Origin: Candidatus Thorarchaeota archaeon
GTDB lineage: Archaea > Asgardarchaeota > Thorarchaeia > Thorarchaeales > Thorarchaeaceae
Reading direction: 5' to 3'
Length of the DNA stretch: 64,000 bases
Assembly: GCA_029855935.1 (NCBI GenBank)
Contig: JAGSHN010000004.1
Location: forward strand, 62,001-126,000
Shown here: one piece after another, positions 32,745 to 41,526 of the stretch
Layout: every line of letters begins with the position of its first letter
How positions within the stretch are numbered: the stretch's first letter is position 1
Program-made: the position numbers and the translations under genes
The notes under the pieces: model-generated
The model's database searches: none
What the model saw: the letters and a program-made list of their open reading frames with translations, nothing else
Told to the model about the DNA's origin: nothing

Positions 32745-33580
32745 TGCGAAGACACCTCTTGACGAATGCGTTCGAAGAGATCCACGAATCTCTTCCGCCA
32801 CTCGGGGAGCACCTCTACGAATGGCGTACCACGCGAGTACAGCTCTGCAATTGTACGTTCGAAGGGTATCTCAAGCAAGACAGGAATCCCACGTTCATTG
32901 CAGTACTCTCTGACCGAGTCGTCTCCAATGCCGGCCTTGTTGATGATGACACCAAACGGGGTCTCGAGGCCTCTCATTACCTCTACGGCCAACGATAGGT
33001 CGTAAAGCCCGAATGGGGTAGGCTCTGTTACAAGGACTATATAGTCGGAGCCGCGTACGGACTCAATCACCGGACAAGCGGTCCCCGGTGGGGCATCTAT
33101 GATGGCAATCTCCGAGGGATGTATCGCCGCCTTCACGGCCTTGATGACCGATGTGGCAATTGGCTCACCGATGTTCAGGGTTCCGTATACAATCTGATGC
33201 CCCTTTGAGTTGCCCCTGTATAGTCGACCGATAGGCCGAGGCATTTCTGTGATTGCCTTGACTGGGCATACGAGAGCACATCCACCACATGAGTGGCATA
33301 TCTCAGGATAGATCACTACGCCACTTCTCCCCACGAATATGGCATTGAACTGGCAGAAGTCTGCGCATTGCCCGCACCGTGTGCAGACGTCTTGGTCGAC
33401 CACTGGCACTGGGAGCGTGATATCTTCGAAGTCGGTGATATCGGGCCTCAGCATGAGATGAACATTCGGTTCCTCAACATCACAGTCGTAGATGCTCGAT
33501 CCCTCGATGGAGAGGGCCAGATTCACCGCGACCGTTGTCTTGCCGGTCCCACCCTTGCCCGAGGCAACAGAGATTATCAT
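32741..33580 (-). CDS. MinD/Mrp-type ATPase with inserted two-cluster ferredoxin domain (copy 2)
   Basis: About 279 residues from the ATG at 33580, giving MIISVASGKGGTGKTTVAVN. The ferredoxin insert has CTRCGQCADFC and CHSCGGCALVCP; switch 2-like IIDAPPGTACPVIESVRG follows. Together with copy 1 it probably forms a heterodimer. The frame remains open 19 codons further upstream, but this would overlap the NifX-like gene. Members of this pair are common beside NifX-like proteins and DUF134. Confidence 0.88.
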   Translation of the reverse strand: MIISVASGKGGTGKTTVAVNLALSIEGSSIYDCDVEEPNVHLMLRPDITDFEDITLPVPVVDQDVCTRCGQCADFCQFNAIFVGRSGVVIYPEICHSCGGCALVCPVKAITEMPRPIGRLYRGNSKGHQIVYGTLNIGEPIATSVIKAVKAAIHPSEIAIIDAPPGTACPVIESVRGSDYIVLVTEPTPFGLYDLSLAVEVMRGLETPFGVIINKAGIGDDSVREYCNERGIPVLLEIPFERTIAELYSRGTPFVEVLPEWRKRFVDLFERIRQEVSSH

Positions 33581-33614
33581 TGCTCGGGTCACACTCTCCG
33601 AAATGGAATGTTTC

Positions 33615-33980
33615 TCAATGCCCGTGTGGCTCAGCACAGGCCTCTGTCAGTGGTGCGAGTTCGCCATGGACATACGCTGTGACGGCTTGGTCGGTTTCCG
33701 TGAGGATGGTACGATATACAGCGACTCCGGCCTGCTCAAGTGCACTCAGGCCCCGTGGGCCCATTGAATAGACTATCAACGCATCTGGGCGTAGAGCCAT
33801 TATGTTATCGTGGGTATGACCACGACCACCCAAGTGCTCACTGCGATTGACCGCCACCTGACGATCGACGGTCTCGTCACCATCTACGTCAAAGATAGCA
33901 AGATATGGAGCGCGACCAAAATGCATTGCGACCTGCTTGCCTGATGCATCTTCTGCTGGAATCACCACTCTCCGGACCAC
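33615..33980 (-). CDS. NifX/NifB-C-like iron-molybdenum cofactor-binding family protein (1)
   Basis: 121 residues. VVIPAEDASGKQVAMHFGRAPYLAIFDVDG is the family start (small RNase-H-like fold that binds metal-sulfur cofactors), and ALIVYSMGPRGLSALEQAGVAVYRT is also typical. A His-rich segment GGRGHTHDNI and a His-ending tail may bind metal. No nitrogenase gene is seen, so it probably serves another metallocluster. It lies 3 nt after the second NifX-like gene. Confidence 0.85.
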   Translation of the reverse strand: MVRRVVIPAEDASGKQVAMHFGRAPYLAIFDVDGDETVDRQVAVNRSEHLGGRGHTHDNIMALRPDALIVYSMGPRGLSALEQAGVAVYRTILTETDQAVTAYVHGELAPLTEACAEPHGH

Positions 33981-33983
33981 TGA

Positions 33984-34430
33984 TCACCAGCCTCCACCGT
34001 GTCGTCCCCGGCCACGGCCGTGACCCATGCCTCCCCCCATTCCACGAATTCCACGACTGGCCCCACGACCGGCGCCAGCGTATGCCGGACCGGGTGCGAC
34101 TGTTTCTCTCAGGGATCCCGCGAGGAACTGTTCCACTGCGTCTTTCACTGTACCGTTGATGAATATCATCACACGAATTCCCTGGCTCTGGAGTGCAGGA
34201 TAAGCATTGGGTCCCACACTGCCCGTGATCAGGACCTCAACCCCTCTATCAGAAATCATCTGGGCTGCCCGAATCCCAGCACCACCCGATGCCATCGCGG
34301 CAGCATTGGGCACAGCGTCAAATGCCATAGTATCGGTGTCCACAAAGACAAAGTACGCACAGCGCCCGAATCGCGGATCGACGAATGACTCAAGTGTCGG
34401 TCCCGTTGATGTCACACAGACACGTGTCAA
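33984..34430 (-). CDS. NifX/NifB-C-like protein with glycine-rich tail (2)
   Basis: About 148 residues from a TTG start giving MTRVCVTSTGPTLESFVDPRFGRC, the common family start; GGTGA precedes it. VEVLITGSVGPNAYPALQSQGI closes the fold. The tail (GRGASRGIRGMGGGMGHGRG) is Gly/His/Arg-rich, as in archaeal relatives. It is the first gene of the minus-strand metallocluster operon, divergent from ychF. Confidence 0.85.
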   Translation of the reverse strand: MTRVCVTSTGPTLESFVDPRFGRCAYFVFVDTDTMAFDAVPNAAAMASGGAGIRAAQMISDRGVEVLITGSVGPNAYPALQSQGIRVMIFINGTVKDAVEQFLAGSLRETVAPGPAYAGAGRGASRGIRGMGGGMGHGRGRGRHGGGW

Positions 34431-34542
34431 TAGAATCACCACTCTACTTTGAATCATTATCTGCATTATTATTCATAAAAATCCTGCGATGGGGCCCTGA
34501 CACCACGTTTATCTCTTTGCTCTACAAGGATGTTCACAGTGG

Positions 34543-35772
34543 ATGTGGAACCCCATGGGATTCAGCATAGGGATTGTTGGAAAGCCGTCATGTGGGAAGA
34601 CCTCCTTCACAAATGCCGCATGTATGACAGAGTTCAAGGAGGGAAGCTATCCCTTCACCACCATTGAGGCGAACGTTGGAGTGGCACACGTCAGGACACA
34701 GTGTGTGTGCACCGAGTTTGGTGTGAAGGACAACCCGAAGAACTCAATCTGCATCGATGGCATAAGGCTGATACCGGTCAAGCTCATCGATGTGGCAGGA
34801 CTGGTCCCTGGCGCTCACGAGGGGAGAGGAATGGGCAACCAGTTCTTGGACGATCTCAGGCAGGCCGACGTACTGATTCACATAGTGGATGCAAGCGGCT
34901 CTCTCGATGTGGAGGGTCAGGAGGTGGCGGCAGGGAGCCACGACCCCATCGAGGATGTCAAGTTCCTCGAGGATGAGATTGCGGAGTGGATTCTGGGAAT
35001 TCTCCTCAAAGACTGGAGACGCATATCCGGCAGAGTGCGTGCAGAAGGGGCGAAAGTAGACGAACTCTTGGTAGACAAACTGTCTGGACTAAAGATAACG
35101 CGAGCCCAGATCTTGAGGGCCATCAGGGATGCCAATCTGTCCCAGGACAGCGCAGACAAGTGGTCGGAGGAGGAGTTACGAGTACTTGCTCACAGCATCC
35201 AACGTGTAGCCAAACCTATCATCATTGCAGCAAACAAGATTGATCGTCCAAATGCCCACGAGAACTATGAGCGTCTGAAGAAGGCCTTCCCTGACTTGCT
35301 AGTGGTCCCAGTCAGCGCACTGGCAGAGAAGGTCCTTAGAGACCTCGACAAGCGGGGGATCATCAGATATGTCCCAGGAAGCGACGACTTTGAGATTCTC
35401 AGGAGGGACCAGCTCAAAGAGAGCGAGATTGCGCAGCTGGAGAAGCTGAGAGAGAATATATTGAAGAGGTATGGTGGGACGGGGGTTCAGCAGGCCCTGA
35501 ACGGTGCAGTCTTCGACTTCCTCAAGATGATCACGGTCTATCCAGTGCACGATGTCAACACTCTCAGTGACAGCGAGGGAAATGTACTTCCGGACGTCTA
35601 CCTCGTTCCGGAGGGGACTACAGCCAAAGAGTTCGCAGGCTACATCCATACCGACCTGATGGAAACCTTCATTCATGCTATAGATGCGAGGACAAAGATG
35701 AGAATCTCCGACAAGCACGTATTGAAGGATCGGGATGTCATCAAGATAGTCAGTGCAAAGGGCGCGAAATGA
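34543..35772 (+). CDS. ychF: YchF/OLA1-type (Obg family) GTPase with TGS domain
   Basis: 409 residues. G1 is GKPSCGKT (13-20), G3 is DVAGLVPGAHEGRG, and ANKIDRPN is the NKxD motif. The C-terminal TGS domain contains MITVYPV, VYLVPEGTTAKEFAGYIHTDLM and VLKDRDVIKIV. Archaeal members bind ribosomes and GTP. The second ATG (34555, MGFSIGIVGKP) is as good a start as the first. A CACGTTTATCTC TATA-like stretch lies about 35 nt upstream. Confidence 0.95.
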   Translation: MWNPMGFSIGIVGKPSCGKTSFTNAACMTEFKEGSYPFTTIEANVGVAHVRTQCVCTEFGVKDNPKNSICIDGIRLIPVKLIDVAGLVPGAHEGRGMGNQFLDDLRQADVLIHIVDASGSLDVEGQEVAAGSHDPIEDVKFLEDEIAEWILGILLKDWRRISGRVRAEGAKVDELLVDKLSGLKITRAQILRAIRDANLSQDSADKWSEEELRVLAHSIQRVAKPIIIAANKIDRPNAHENYERLKKAFPDLLVVPVSALAEKVLRDLDKRGIIRYVPGSDDFEILRRDQLKESEIAQLEKLRENILKRYGGTGVQQALNGAVFDFLKMITVYPVHDVNTLSDSEGNVLPDVYLVPEGTTAKEFAGYIHTDLMETFIHAIDARTKMRISDKHVLKDRDVIKIVSAKGAK

Positions 35773-35792
35773 TAGGACTCAGGCACGGGCAT

Positions 35793-36341
35793 CTATCGGA
35801 GAGGCTTGCCGAGGCCCCAGTACTCCCCTGTGAGAGGGATATACGTGAAAAGGTGTAGATGAGTCAGGTCAGGATTGCCGTTCGAGTCTAGTAACGCCTC
35901 ATCAATATGTACAGCAAGAACCTCCGCAATCACAAGATTGTGGGCGCCGAGATTCACTGTTTCCTTCACCCTGCACTCTATATTGATGGGACACTCTGCG
36001 ATGAGTGGACTGTTGATCTGCGACGACGCGAGAGGCGTGAGATTGCACTCCTCGAACTTGTCATGGTCGCGACCAGACTTTGTACCACAAAACACTGTAG
36101 CCTCAAGCTGCTCAGCAGTCGGTACGTTGAGAACGAATTCACCAGCTGCGCTGATTAGTTCGTGACTGTGCCGCTCTGGACGTATCCCGACTGCCACGGT
36201 GGGAGGGCGGCTGCACACATTTGCCACCCAAGAAACTGTGATTATGTTGGGACGCTCTTGACCCGCCACACTCAAGAGTATCACAGGGCATGGAATGACG
36301 GCCGTTGTGGGACTTAGGATACGCTTCATATCGAACTGCAA
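35793..36341 (-). CDS. Flavin reductase-like FMN-binding protein
   Basis: 182 residues. PCPVILLSVAGQERPNIITVSW, then RPPTVAVGIRPERHSHELI and EFVLNVPTAEQLEA are the FMN-binding split-barrel signature of the DIM6/NTAB flavoprotein family. It may reduce flavins or act as an electron carrier. Alone on the minus strand; ATG at 36329 (MKRILSPTTAV) is an alternative start. Confidence 0.88.
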   Translation of the reverse strand: MQFDMKRILSPTTAVIPCPVILLSVAGQERPNIITVSWVANVCSRPPTVAVGIRPERHSHELISAAGEFVLNVPTAEQLEATVFCGTKSGRDHDKFEECNLTPLASSQINSPLIAECPINIECRVKETVNLGAHNLVIAEVLAVHIDEALLDSNGNPDLTHLHLFTYIPLTGEYWGLGKPLR

Positions 36342-36484
36342 GGTGGGCGCCCCTTATCAGTATTGACACGAAGCGCGACAGTTAGTCAGTACGATCAAGC
36401 TCGTAATCTGACGACAGGTTTGTGAGCGCCAACTTTAAGAAAAGATGACGAGGGCAACTTCATCGAAGTCAGAGGTGTTACGAG

Positions 36485-37393
36485 TTGGCACGCATACTGA
36501 TTGCGGATCCGATAGCCGAGCCAGCGATACAGAAGATGAGGAACGCTGGGCTTGAGATTGAGATGTGGAACAAAGAAACACCGCTCACAGAGCAAATCAA
36601 GGGTTTTGACTGCGTAGTCGTTCGTAGTGCTACCAAGGTCACTCGTGAGGTCGTTGAGGCAGCAGACAGACTCCGGCTCATCGTGAGAGCTGGTGTTGGC
36701 CTGGACAACGTCGACCAAGAGGCGGCGCGAGAGAGAAACATCAAGGTACTGAACACACCTGAGGCGCCCTCGGTGTCTGTTGCCGAGATGGTCTTCGCCC
36801 ATATGTTCGCTCTTGCACGCAGAATATCCGAGGCTGACGCGTCCATGAAGGCCGAGCGGTGGGAAAAGAAGAAGCTGAAAGGGATTGAGCTATGGAGAAA
36901 GACAATCGGCATCATTGGCTTCGGTAGGATAGGCGTCGAGGTGGCAAAACGGGCCAAGGCCCTCGGAATGAGTGTGCTTGCCTATGACGTCGTTGACATA
37001 GATGCTCGTTGCAAAGAGGTTGGAGCCGAGCGCGCCACATTCGATAAGATGATCGAAGAGTCGGACTTCATCACTGTTCACGTGCCACTACTGCCTCAGA
37101 CCCGGGGTCTGATTGGGAGAGCAGAGTTCGCCAAGATGAAGAACACAGCATTCATAATCAACACCGCCCGGGGCGGCGTGGTGGATGAAGCAGCCCTGTT
37201 GGAGGCACTGAATGAGGGAGAGATTGCAGGTGCAGGTCTTGATGTCTTTGAAACAGAGCCTCCCACGGACTGGACTTTGGTGAAGCATCCACGGGTGGTG
37301 GCCACACCTCACATTGCCTCGTCCACCAGTGAGGCACAGGCGCGTGTTGGGGAGCTGACTGCAGAGAAGATAATCAAGGAACTCACGCGATGA
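36485..37393 (+). CDS. serA: D-3-phosphoglycerate dehydrogenase-like 2-hydroxyacid dehydrogenase
   Basis: 302 residues. VRSATKVTREVVEAA, RAGVGLDNVDQEAA, the NAD loop IGIIGFGRIGVEVAKRA, NTARGGVVDEAALLEAL and the catalytic His in ATPHIASST identify the family; the Glu of the catalytic triad lies in GLDVFETEP. It lacks the C-terminal ACT domain of larger SerA proteins. It probably makes 3-phosphohydroxypyruvate for serine, but other hydroxyacids are possible. TTG start. Confidence 0.88.
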   Translation: MARILIADPIAEPAIQKMRNAGLEIEMWNKETPLTEQIKGFDCVVVRSATKVTREVVEAADRLRLIVRAGVGLDNVDQEAARERNIKVLNTPEAPSVSVAEMVFAHMFALARRISEADASMKAERWEKKKLKGIELWRKTIGIIGFGRIGVEVAKRAKALGMSVLAYDVVDIDARCKEVGAERATFDKMIEESDFITVHVPLLPQTRGLIGRAEFAKMKNTAFIINTARGGVVDEAALLEALNEGEIAGAGLDVFETEPPTDWTLVKHPRVVATPHIASSTSEAQARVGELTAEKIIKELTR

Positions 37394-37566
37394 CAACCTT
37401 CGCATATCGCTATATCTTTAAGCAGAGACGATGGGACCTGGAGTAGGCCCTCTCTCAAGAGGGTGAGCCATTCCTTTGTGTTGGCGGATGCGTCCGCACG
37501 GGATGTGGCCCATAGGGGCTGAACCAAAAACACGAAGATTGACAAGCTGCAAAGGATGGAGTTGCG

Positions 37567-38145
37567 TTGGCATACAAATACATGAACGATGCCTGGATTG
37601 AGGAACAGAGAGAGCGTTCCGAGCTGGTGAGGAGCAGACTAATTGTCTGGAGAAAACAGGCCAGTATAGTCCGTCTTGAACGGCCAACACGTCTAGGGAG
37701 AGCACGATCTCTCGGATACAAGGCTAAGCAGGGCTATGTAGTGGTCCGTGTCAAGACTGGAAGGGGGCCACGAGAGAAGCCTCGTCCGAGAATGGGCAGA
37801 AAGCCTAGGAGCCTCGGTGTGAGAAAGTACACTCCGCAGAAGTCCAGACAGTGGATTGCAGAAGAGCGCGCTGCCCGCAAGTATCCAAACCTTCGAGTCC
37901 TCAACTCCTACTGGGTCGGCTCTGACCACAAGTGGGTGTTCTATGAGGTCATCCTCGTTGATCCCAATCATCCGTCAATCTACAATGACCCCGACATCAA
38001 CTGGATCTGCGATCCGGTGCATAAAGGGAGAGTCCATCGGGGCCTCACATCAGCAGGTAAGAAGAGCAGGGGGCTCCGAAGGAGAGGGCGTGGCGCTGAG
38101 AAAATCAGACCATCTCTGGCTGCTCACGGCAATCGTGGAAAGTAG
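37567..38145 (+). CDS. rpl15e: Large ribosomal subunit protein eL15
   Basis: 192 residues. [37 protein letters not shown] and [20 protein letters not shown] are characteristic. The TTG start is preceded by an archaeal promoter-like CTATATCTTTAAGC about 150 nt upstream. It heads an operon with COG1325, Rpp1 and Pop5, as in many archaea. Confidence 0.96.
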   Translation: MAYKYMNDAWIEEQRERSELVRSRLIVWRKQASIVRLERPTRLGRARSLGYKAKQGYVVVRVKTGRGPREKPRPRMGRKPRSLGVRKYTPQKSRQWIAEERAARKYPNLRVLNSYWVGSDHKWVFYEVILVDPNHPSIYNDPDINWICDPVHKGRVHRGLTSAGKKSRGLRRRGRGAEKIRPSLAAHGNRGK

Positions 38146-38148
38146 GGT

Positions 38149-38673
38149 ATGAGAAGGGGGCCAATGATGCCATCGGCAATCAGGGTGGAGGCCCGTGCCC
38201 ACTCACGAGCGACAGAAATACTTGAGAGAGTCGTCACGGCAGTTCTGAACATCTTTCCGGACTCTCTCAGAGAGAAAGTCGTGGTTTCAACGACAGACAC
38301 AGAGGGATATGGCGGGCTACCCATAGTGGTAGTCACCGCAGTGGTTGAAGGAGAGAAGGCTGCAAGCACCACCCTTAGCCATATACTGAAATCACTGACG
38401 GAGAGCGACCGAGAATGGCTGGCCAACACATTGGAGAGGCGGGTGGATGAGAAATGCACGCTATTTCTTAGGGCCGACAAGCAAGATGCATTTCGGGGGC
38501 GTGTCAGTCTGGCAACCGGCCCGGACATCATAAGTATCCAAGTTCAGTTCCAGGATCACCCCCGGTGTCAGAGAGGAAGAGCGGTCGAATTCATTAGAGA
38601 GGCCATCATACAGGGGGCCTGGGATGACGGCAGACCTCAATGTCAGAGCGAAGACACTGCAGCAGGTCAGTGA
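38149..38673 (+). CDS. COG1325-like RNA-binding protein (predicted exosome-associated)
   Basis: 174 residues. IRVEARAHSRATEILERVVTAVLNIFPD and TLFLRADKQDAFRGRVSL match the archaeal COG1325 family, predicted to bind RNA and to accompany exosome and RNase P genes. It follows eL15 by 3 nt and overlaps the next gene (Rpp1) by 50 nt. The function is inferred only from context. Confidence 0.8.
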   Translation: MRRGPMMPSAIRVEARAHSRATEILERVVTAVLNIFPDSLREKVVVSTTDTEGYGGLPIVVVTAVVEGEKAASTTLSHILKSLTESDREWLANTLERRVDEKCTLFLRADKQDAFRGRVSLATGPDIISIQVQFQDHPRCQRGRAVEFIREAIIQGAWDDGRPQCQSEDTAAGQ

Positions 38674-39334
38674 GTTCAAGGCCCTCGCAGAGGCACTTGG
38701 CATAGAGATCATAGTCACATGCTGTGATGAACTAGCACATCCATCGCAGGATCAGGGCTCCGATAAGGCCACTGTGAGGGTCTTCACGCGGAGAGATCTC
38801 CACGGTCGGACTGTCAACGCTCTGAAGACTCAGACAAATCAGTTCAGGAGAAGAAACGCAATACTCGCTGTTCCGCTTGGAGCGACCAGTGCGACTAACT
38901 GGGCCGCTGAGGACCCACGAGTCGACCTTCTGACAGTCACCAACCTCGACCGCAAGGCCCAGCTCAAGCGTAGTACCGCGAGATTTGCAGCATCATCGGA
39001 CACAGCCCTTGAGATTCCAATACGCCCGCTGATACGGACTGTGGGGCTTGACAGATCACGTTACCTTAAAGCGTACAGGGAAACCATCGAAACCGCACTC
39101 ACCGCCGAGATGCAGGTGGTACTGAGCAGTAGTGCCGCCGACGCATACGAACTCAGGTCGCCAGCCGGATTGTGTTACATTGGAACGGTACTCGGGCTTG
39201 ATAGGAAATATGTGAAGGACAGTCTCGAGTGGGCAAAGAGACGTGTTCTGAGAAACGTGGATAGGTTCAGACCGGAGTTCATAGCACCCGGAGTCGAGAT
39301 AGTCCGGGGGAGGCCTAGTGATGAAGACGTATAG
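38624..39334 (+). CDS. rnp3: RNase P protein component 3 (Rpp30/Rpp1)
   Basis: 236 residues with the PHP-like TIM barrel of Rpp30: NAILAVPLGATSATNWAAEDPRVDLLTV, IRPLIRTVGLDRSRYLKAYRETIETAL and VVLSSSAADAYELRSP. It pairs with Pop5 to activate the RNase P catalytic RNA. It overlaps COG1325 by 50 nt and Pop5 by 14 nt. Confidence 0.9.
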   Translation: MTADLNVRAKTLQQVSEFKALAEALGIEIIVTCCDELAHPSQDQGSDKATVRVFTRRDLHGRTVNALKTQTNQFRRRNAILAVPLGATSATNWAAEDPRVDLLTVTNLDRKAQLKRSTARFAASSDTALEIPIRPLIRTVGLDRSRYLKAYRETIETALTAEMQVVLSSSAADAYELRSPAGLCYIGTVLGLDRKYVKDSLEWAKRRVLRNVDRFRPEFIAPGVEIVRGRPSDEDV

Positions 39335-39656
39335 AAGACGCTATGTCCTGTTTCGACTCCTATCTGAAGACAATGGGGCGATTGACGATAAGCAGATAGC
39401 AGATGCCATTCGTCACAGCCTACTGTCACTGTTCGGAGAGATTATCGTCGCTGAGTCAAGGCTCTATGTTCAGGCCTTCGACAACAATACTGGATTTGGG
39501 GTTCTACAGGTGAGTCAGCAGGCACTTGAGAAGACTCTGGCCGCTGCAGCACTCATCAGGTCAATTGGAGATGTTGGCGTCATATTTCATCCAATCAGGA
39601 CCTCTGGAACCCTCAGAGCACTTTTGAGAAAGGTTTCTATAGAACTTCAAGTCTGA
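39321..39656 (+). CDS. rnp2: RNase P protein component 2 (Pop5)
   Basis: About 111 residues. KTYRRRYVLFRLL, ALIRSIGDVGVIFHPIRTSGTLRALLRK match Pop5, an RRM-like protein that binds RNase P RNA with Rpp30. The ATG at 39321 is used; GTG at 39318 is possible. Its end overlaps the convergent JAMM gene by 20 nt. Confidence 0.9.
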   Translation: MKTYRRRYVLFRLLSEDNGAIDDKQIADAIRHSLLSLFGEIIVAESRLYVQAFDNNTGFGVLQVSQQALEKTLAAAALIRSIGDVGVIFHPIRTSGTLRALLRKVSIELQV

Positions 39657-40062
39657 CCTCAGTCATCTGATCTGTCGTACCCTGGGCGAGAGCAAAACAT
39701 CGTAGACTCCACTCACCTTTCGACCTTCCCGAGATCAGCCATGGTACAGGATTGAAACGCATATTCCGAACGTCGAGGGATGAGGGGGTAGGATCTGATG
39801 GATGCGAGTGGAAGATTCCTACAACTTCAAGCCCACGTTCCTCTGCATCCAAGAGTAGTCTGTAGTGCGTATGTGGATCAACTTCGAATAGACTAGGTGC
39901 GTCTGCAACGTTCTCCACAGGGTGTGTCTGTAACACTGTTGCGACAGTGTTTCGTACAATACCAAGGAGAAATGCCACGGCCTCGTGGGGCCAGCATTGG
40001 GATGCGTGCTCGAGCAACTGTTGAAGATGCAATTCCTGTATTCTGAGGACCTCAATCCTCAT
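39637..40062 (-). CDS. JAMM/MPN+ metalloprotease-like protein
   Basis: 141 residues. Glu in PHEAVAFLLG and HSHPSDPTPSSLD provide the catalytic Glu, His-x-His, Ser and Asp of the JAMM motif. From the second His to the Asp there are nine intervening residues, one fewer than the usual ten. JAMM proteins remove ubiquitin-like modifiers or cut C-terminal tails of sulfur carriers; TtuA elsewhere in the window needs such a carrier. Followed by an Lrp-type regulator gene upstream. Confidence 0.82.
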   Translation of the reverse strand: MRIEVLRIQELHLQQLLEHASQCWPHEAVAFLLGIVRNTVATVLQTHPVENVADAPSLFEVDPHTHYRLLLDAEERGLEVVGIFHSHPSDPTPSSLDVRNMRFNPVPWLISGRSKGEWSLRCFALAQGTTDQMTEVRLEVL

Positions 40063-40072
40063 CAGATGTACC

Positions 40073-40510
40073 TCAATATGGGGACTTGATGGTTTCGAGG
40101 ACTATACAGGTTTCCACTTCTCCAACGCCAGGCACCTTGCCAAGACGCCGTTCGAGAAAATCGCGGAGCTCACTGAGATCGTTCACCGTGACCTTGAGCA
40201 TCAGTCCACACGCGCCGTCCAAGAAATAGGCCTCATCAACCTCGCTATAGTCGCGCACCTTCTCGGCTATCAGCGAGGCCTGCTTCATCATGGCCTTGAC
40301 GCGAATCATCGCGCAGATCCGACGACCCATCTTGAGCGGGTCCAACACGACCGTGAACCGCTTTATAACGCCCTCGCGCAACAGACGACGCACACGTCTC
40401 CTTACCGTCACCTCTGTCTTTCCCACAATCTCAGCGATGTCGGAGTAAGACATACGCCCATCTTTCTGCAATAGAGAGATTATGGTTAAATCGGTGTTGT
40501 CGAGATTCAC
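40073..40510 (-). CDS. Lrp/AsnC family transcription regulator
   Basis: About 145 residues from a GTG start with GAGGT 7 nt upstream. N-terminal winged helix: NLDNTDLTIISLLQKDGRMSY followed by SDIAEIVGKTEVTVRRRVRRL; C-terminal RAM domain: AMIRVKAMMKQASLIAEKV and DLSELRDFLERRLGKVPGV. The frame stays open upstream to 40654, but that part is not family-like. Such regulators respond to amino acids. It lies 10 nt upstream of the JAMM gene on the same strand. Confidence 0.88.
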   Translation of the reverse strand: MNLDNTDLTIISLLQKDGRMSYSDIAEIVGKTEVTVRRRVRRLLREGVIKRFTVVLDPLKMGRRICAMIRVKAMMKQASLIAEKVRDYSEVDEAYFLDGACGLMLKVTVNDLSELRDFLERRLGKVPGVGEVETCIVLETIKSPY

Positions 40511-40672
40511 TGATCTGACCTCGTGGTCAGGCCCTCTATACGGGGCGCTCTTCCTCGGACTGTGCCAATTCGTACATATACCTTCCGAAATGTGTACGAA
40601 GTCGGTAATGTGGGCGTACCGAATGACCGAGACCGCATCTATTCCTGACATCACTATGGCATGAAAAGTGGA

Positions 40673-41491
40673 CTACAGAACGCGAATCTCCGACTCCAAG
40701 ATGCGTTCCTCTTGAGAGGACATCACCGCGTACAACTCTATGTGATCCAAGAGCTGGGGGGCGCTTCGAATCTTCTTCTCTAGCAGCTCTTGAATCTGGA
40801 ATATGCCGGATGCATTGTTCATCTCAACGACTATACGCACCGGCTTCTCCGTGCCCCGTACGATACGAACCCGACGGATTGCCATGGCTGATGCCGAATG
40901 GATGTTCACCTTGCCGGCCTCAAAGGGGATTCTAGCCCTGCCTGAAGTCATGTCCAGTGCATCGGCAACACCGACAACCCCAGCCTCGACTGTTGTCGGA
41001 CGGATTAGCTTGTCATGAGCATAGATTGCGTGTAGTGCATGGCCTCTAATATGAACCTGCTTGTGCCGATCATCAGGGCAGACCTTTGTGAGAATTCTGT
41101 CGATGATTGGGATTGCCAAAGTGACCGAGAACTCGTTGTGGCGCTCGCGATGTACGCTCATGCCAATGTCATGAAGATAACACGCTAGAAGAACAACTAG
41201 CTGTGAGTCCTCGAAGACACCTGTTCCCTCTTCGACTATTGTCGGCTGGACCCTCGCGGCAAGGGCCTTCAGAAGTTCCATGCCGTTCTTTGTGACGATT
41301 AGTGAGTGTATGTGTCCGTGATCAGAGTAACCGAGACGGTCTATGGCCATCCGGTTGGTGTCTTCAAGCATTGTCTGGATCTCGATGTCTGCCTCGAGCT
41401 CATCAAATGCCGCCAGACAGATTGGCGAGTCCCGAAAGAGCGACCGAACGCGCGCGCGCAAGGTACGTCTGCTGTGCTTCTGTTTCGACAA
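40673..41491 (-). CDS. HD-domain phosphohydrolase
   Basis: 272 residues. The HD metal motif is built from HIHSLIVTKNG, LACYLHDIGMSVHRERHN, VHIRGHALHAIYAHD and VGVADALDM; the His and His-Asp pair and later His and Asp residues are all there. The C-terminal half is an extra domain ending in EERILESEIRVL. The substrate is unknown. It is the neighbour of an FTR1 permease on the same strand (35 nt gap). Confidence 0.82.
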   Translation of the reverse strand: MSKQKHSRRTLRARVRSLFRDSPICLAAFDELEADIEIQTMLEDTNRMAIDRLGYSDHGHIHSLIVTKNGMELLKALAARVQPTIVEEGTGVFEDSQLVVLLACYLHDIGMSVHRERHNEFSVTLAIPIIDRILTKVCPDDRHKQVHIRGHALHAIYAHDKLIRPTTVEAGVVGVADALDMTSGRARIPFEAGKVNIHSASAMAIRRVRIVRGTEKPVRIVVEMNNASGIFQIQELLEKKIRSAPQLLDHIELYAVMSSQEERILESEIRVL

Positions 41492-41526
41492 TTCATCTCG
41501 CCTCTACAGGTCATCTACACAATGAA

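Noticed and set aside
33984-34430. Nitrogenase locus
   Set aside because: Only the NifX-like cofactor-binding fold is present; no nifHDK or nifB gene is seen.
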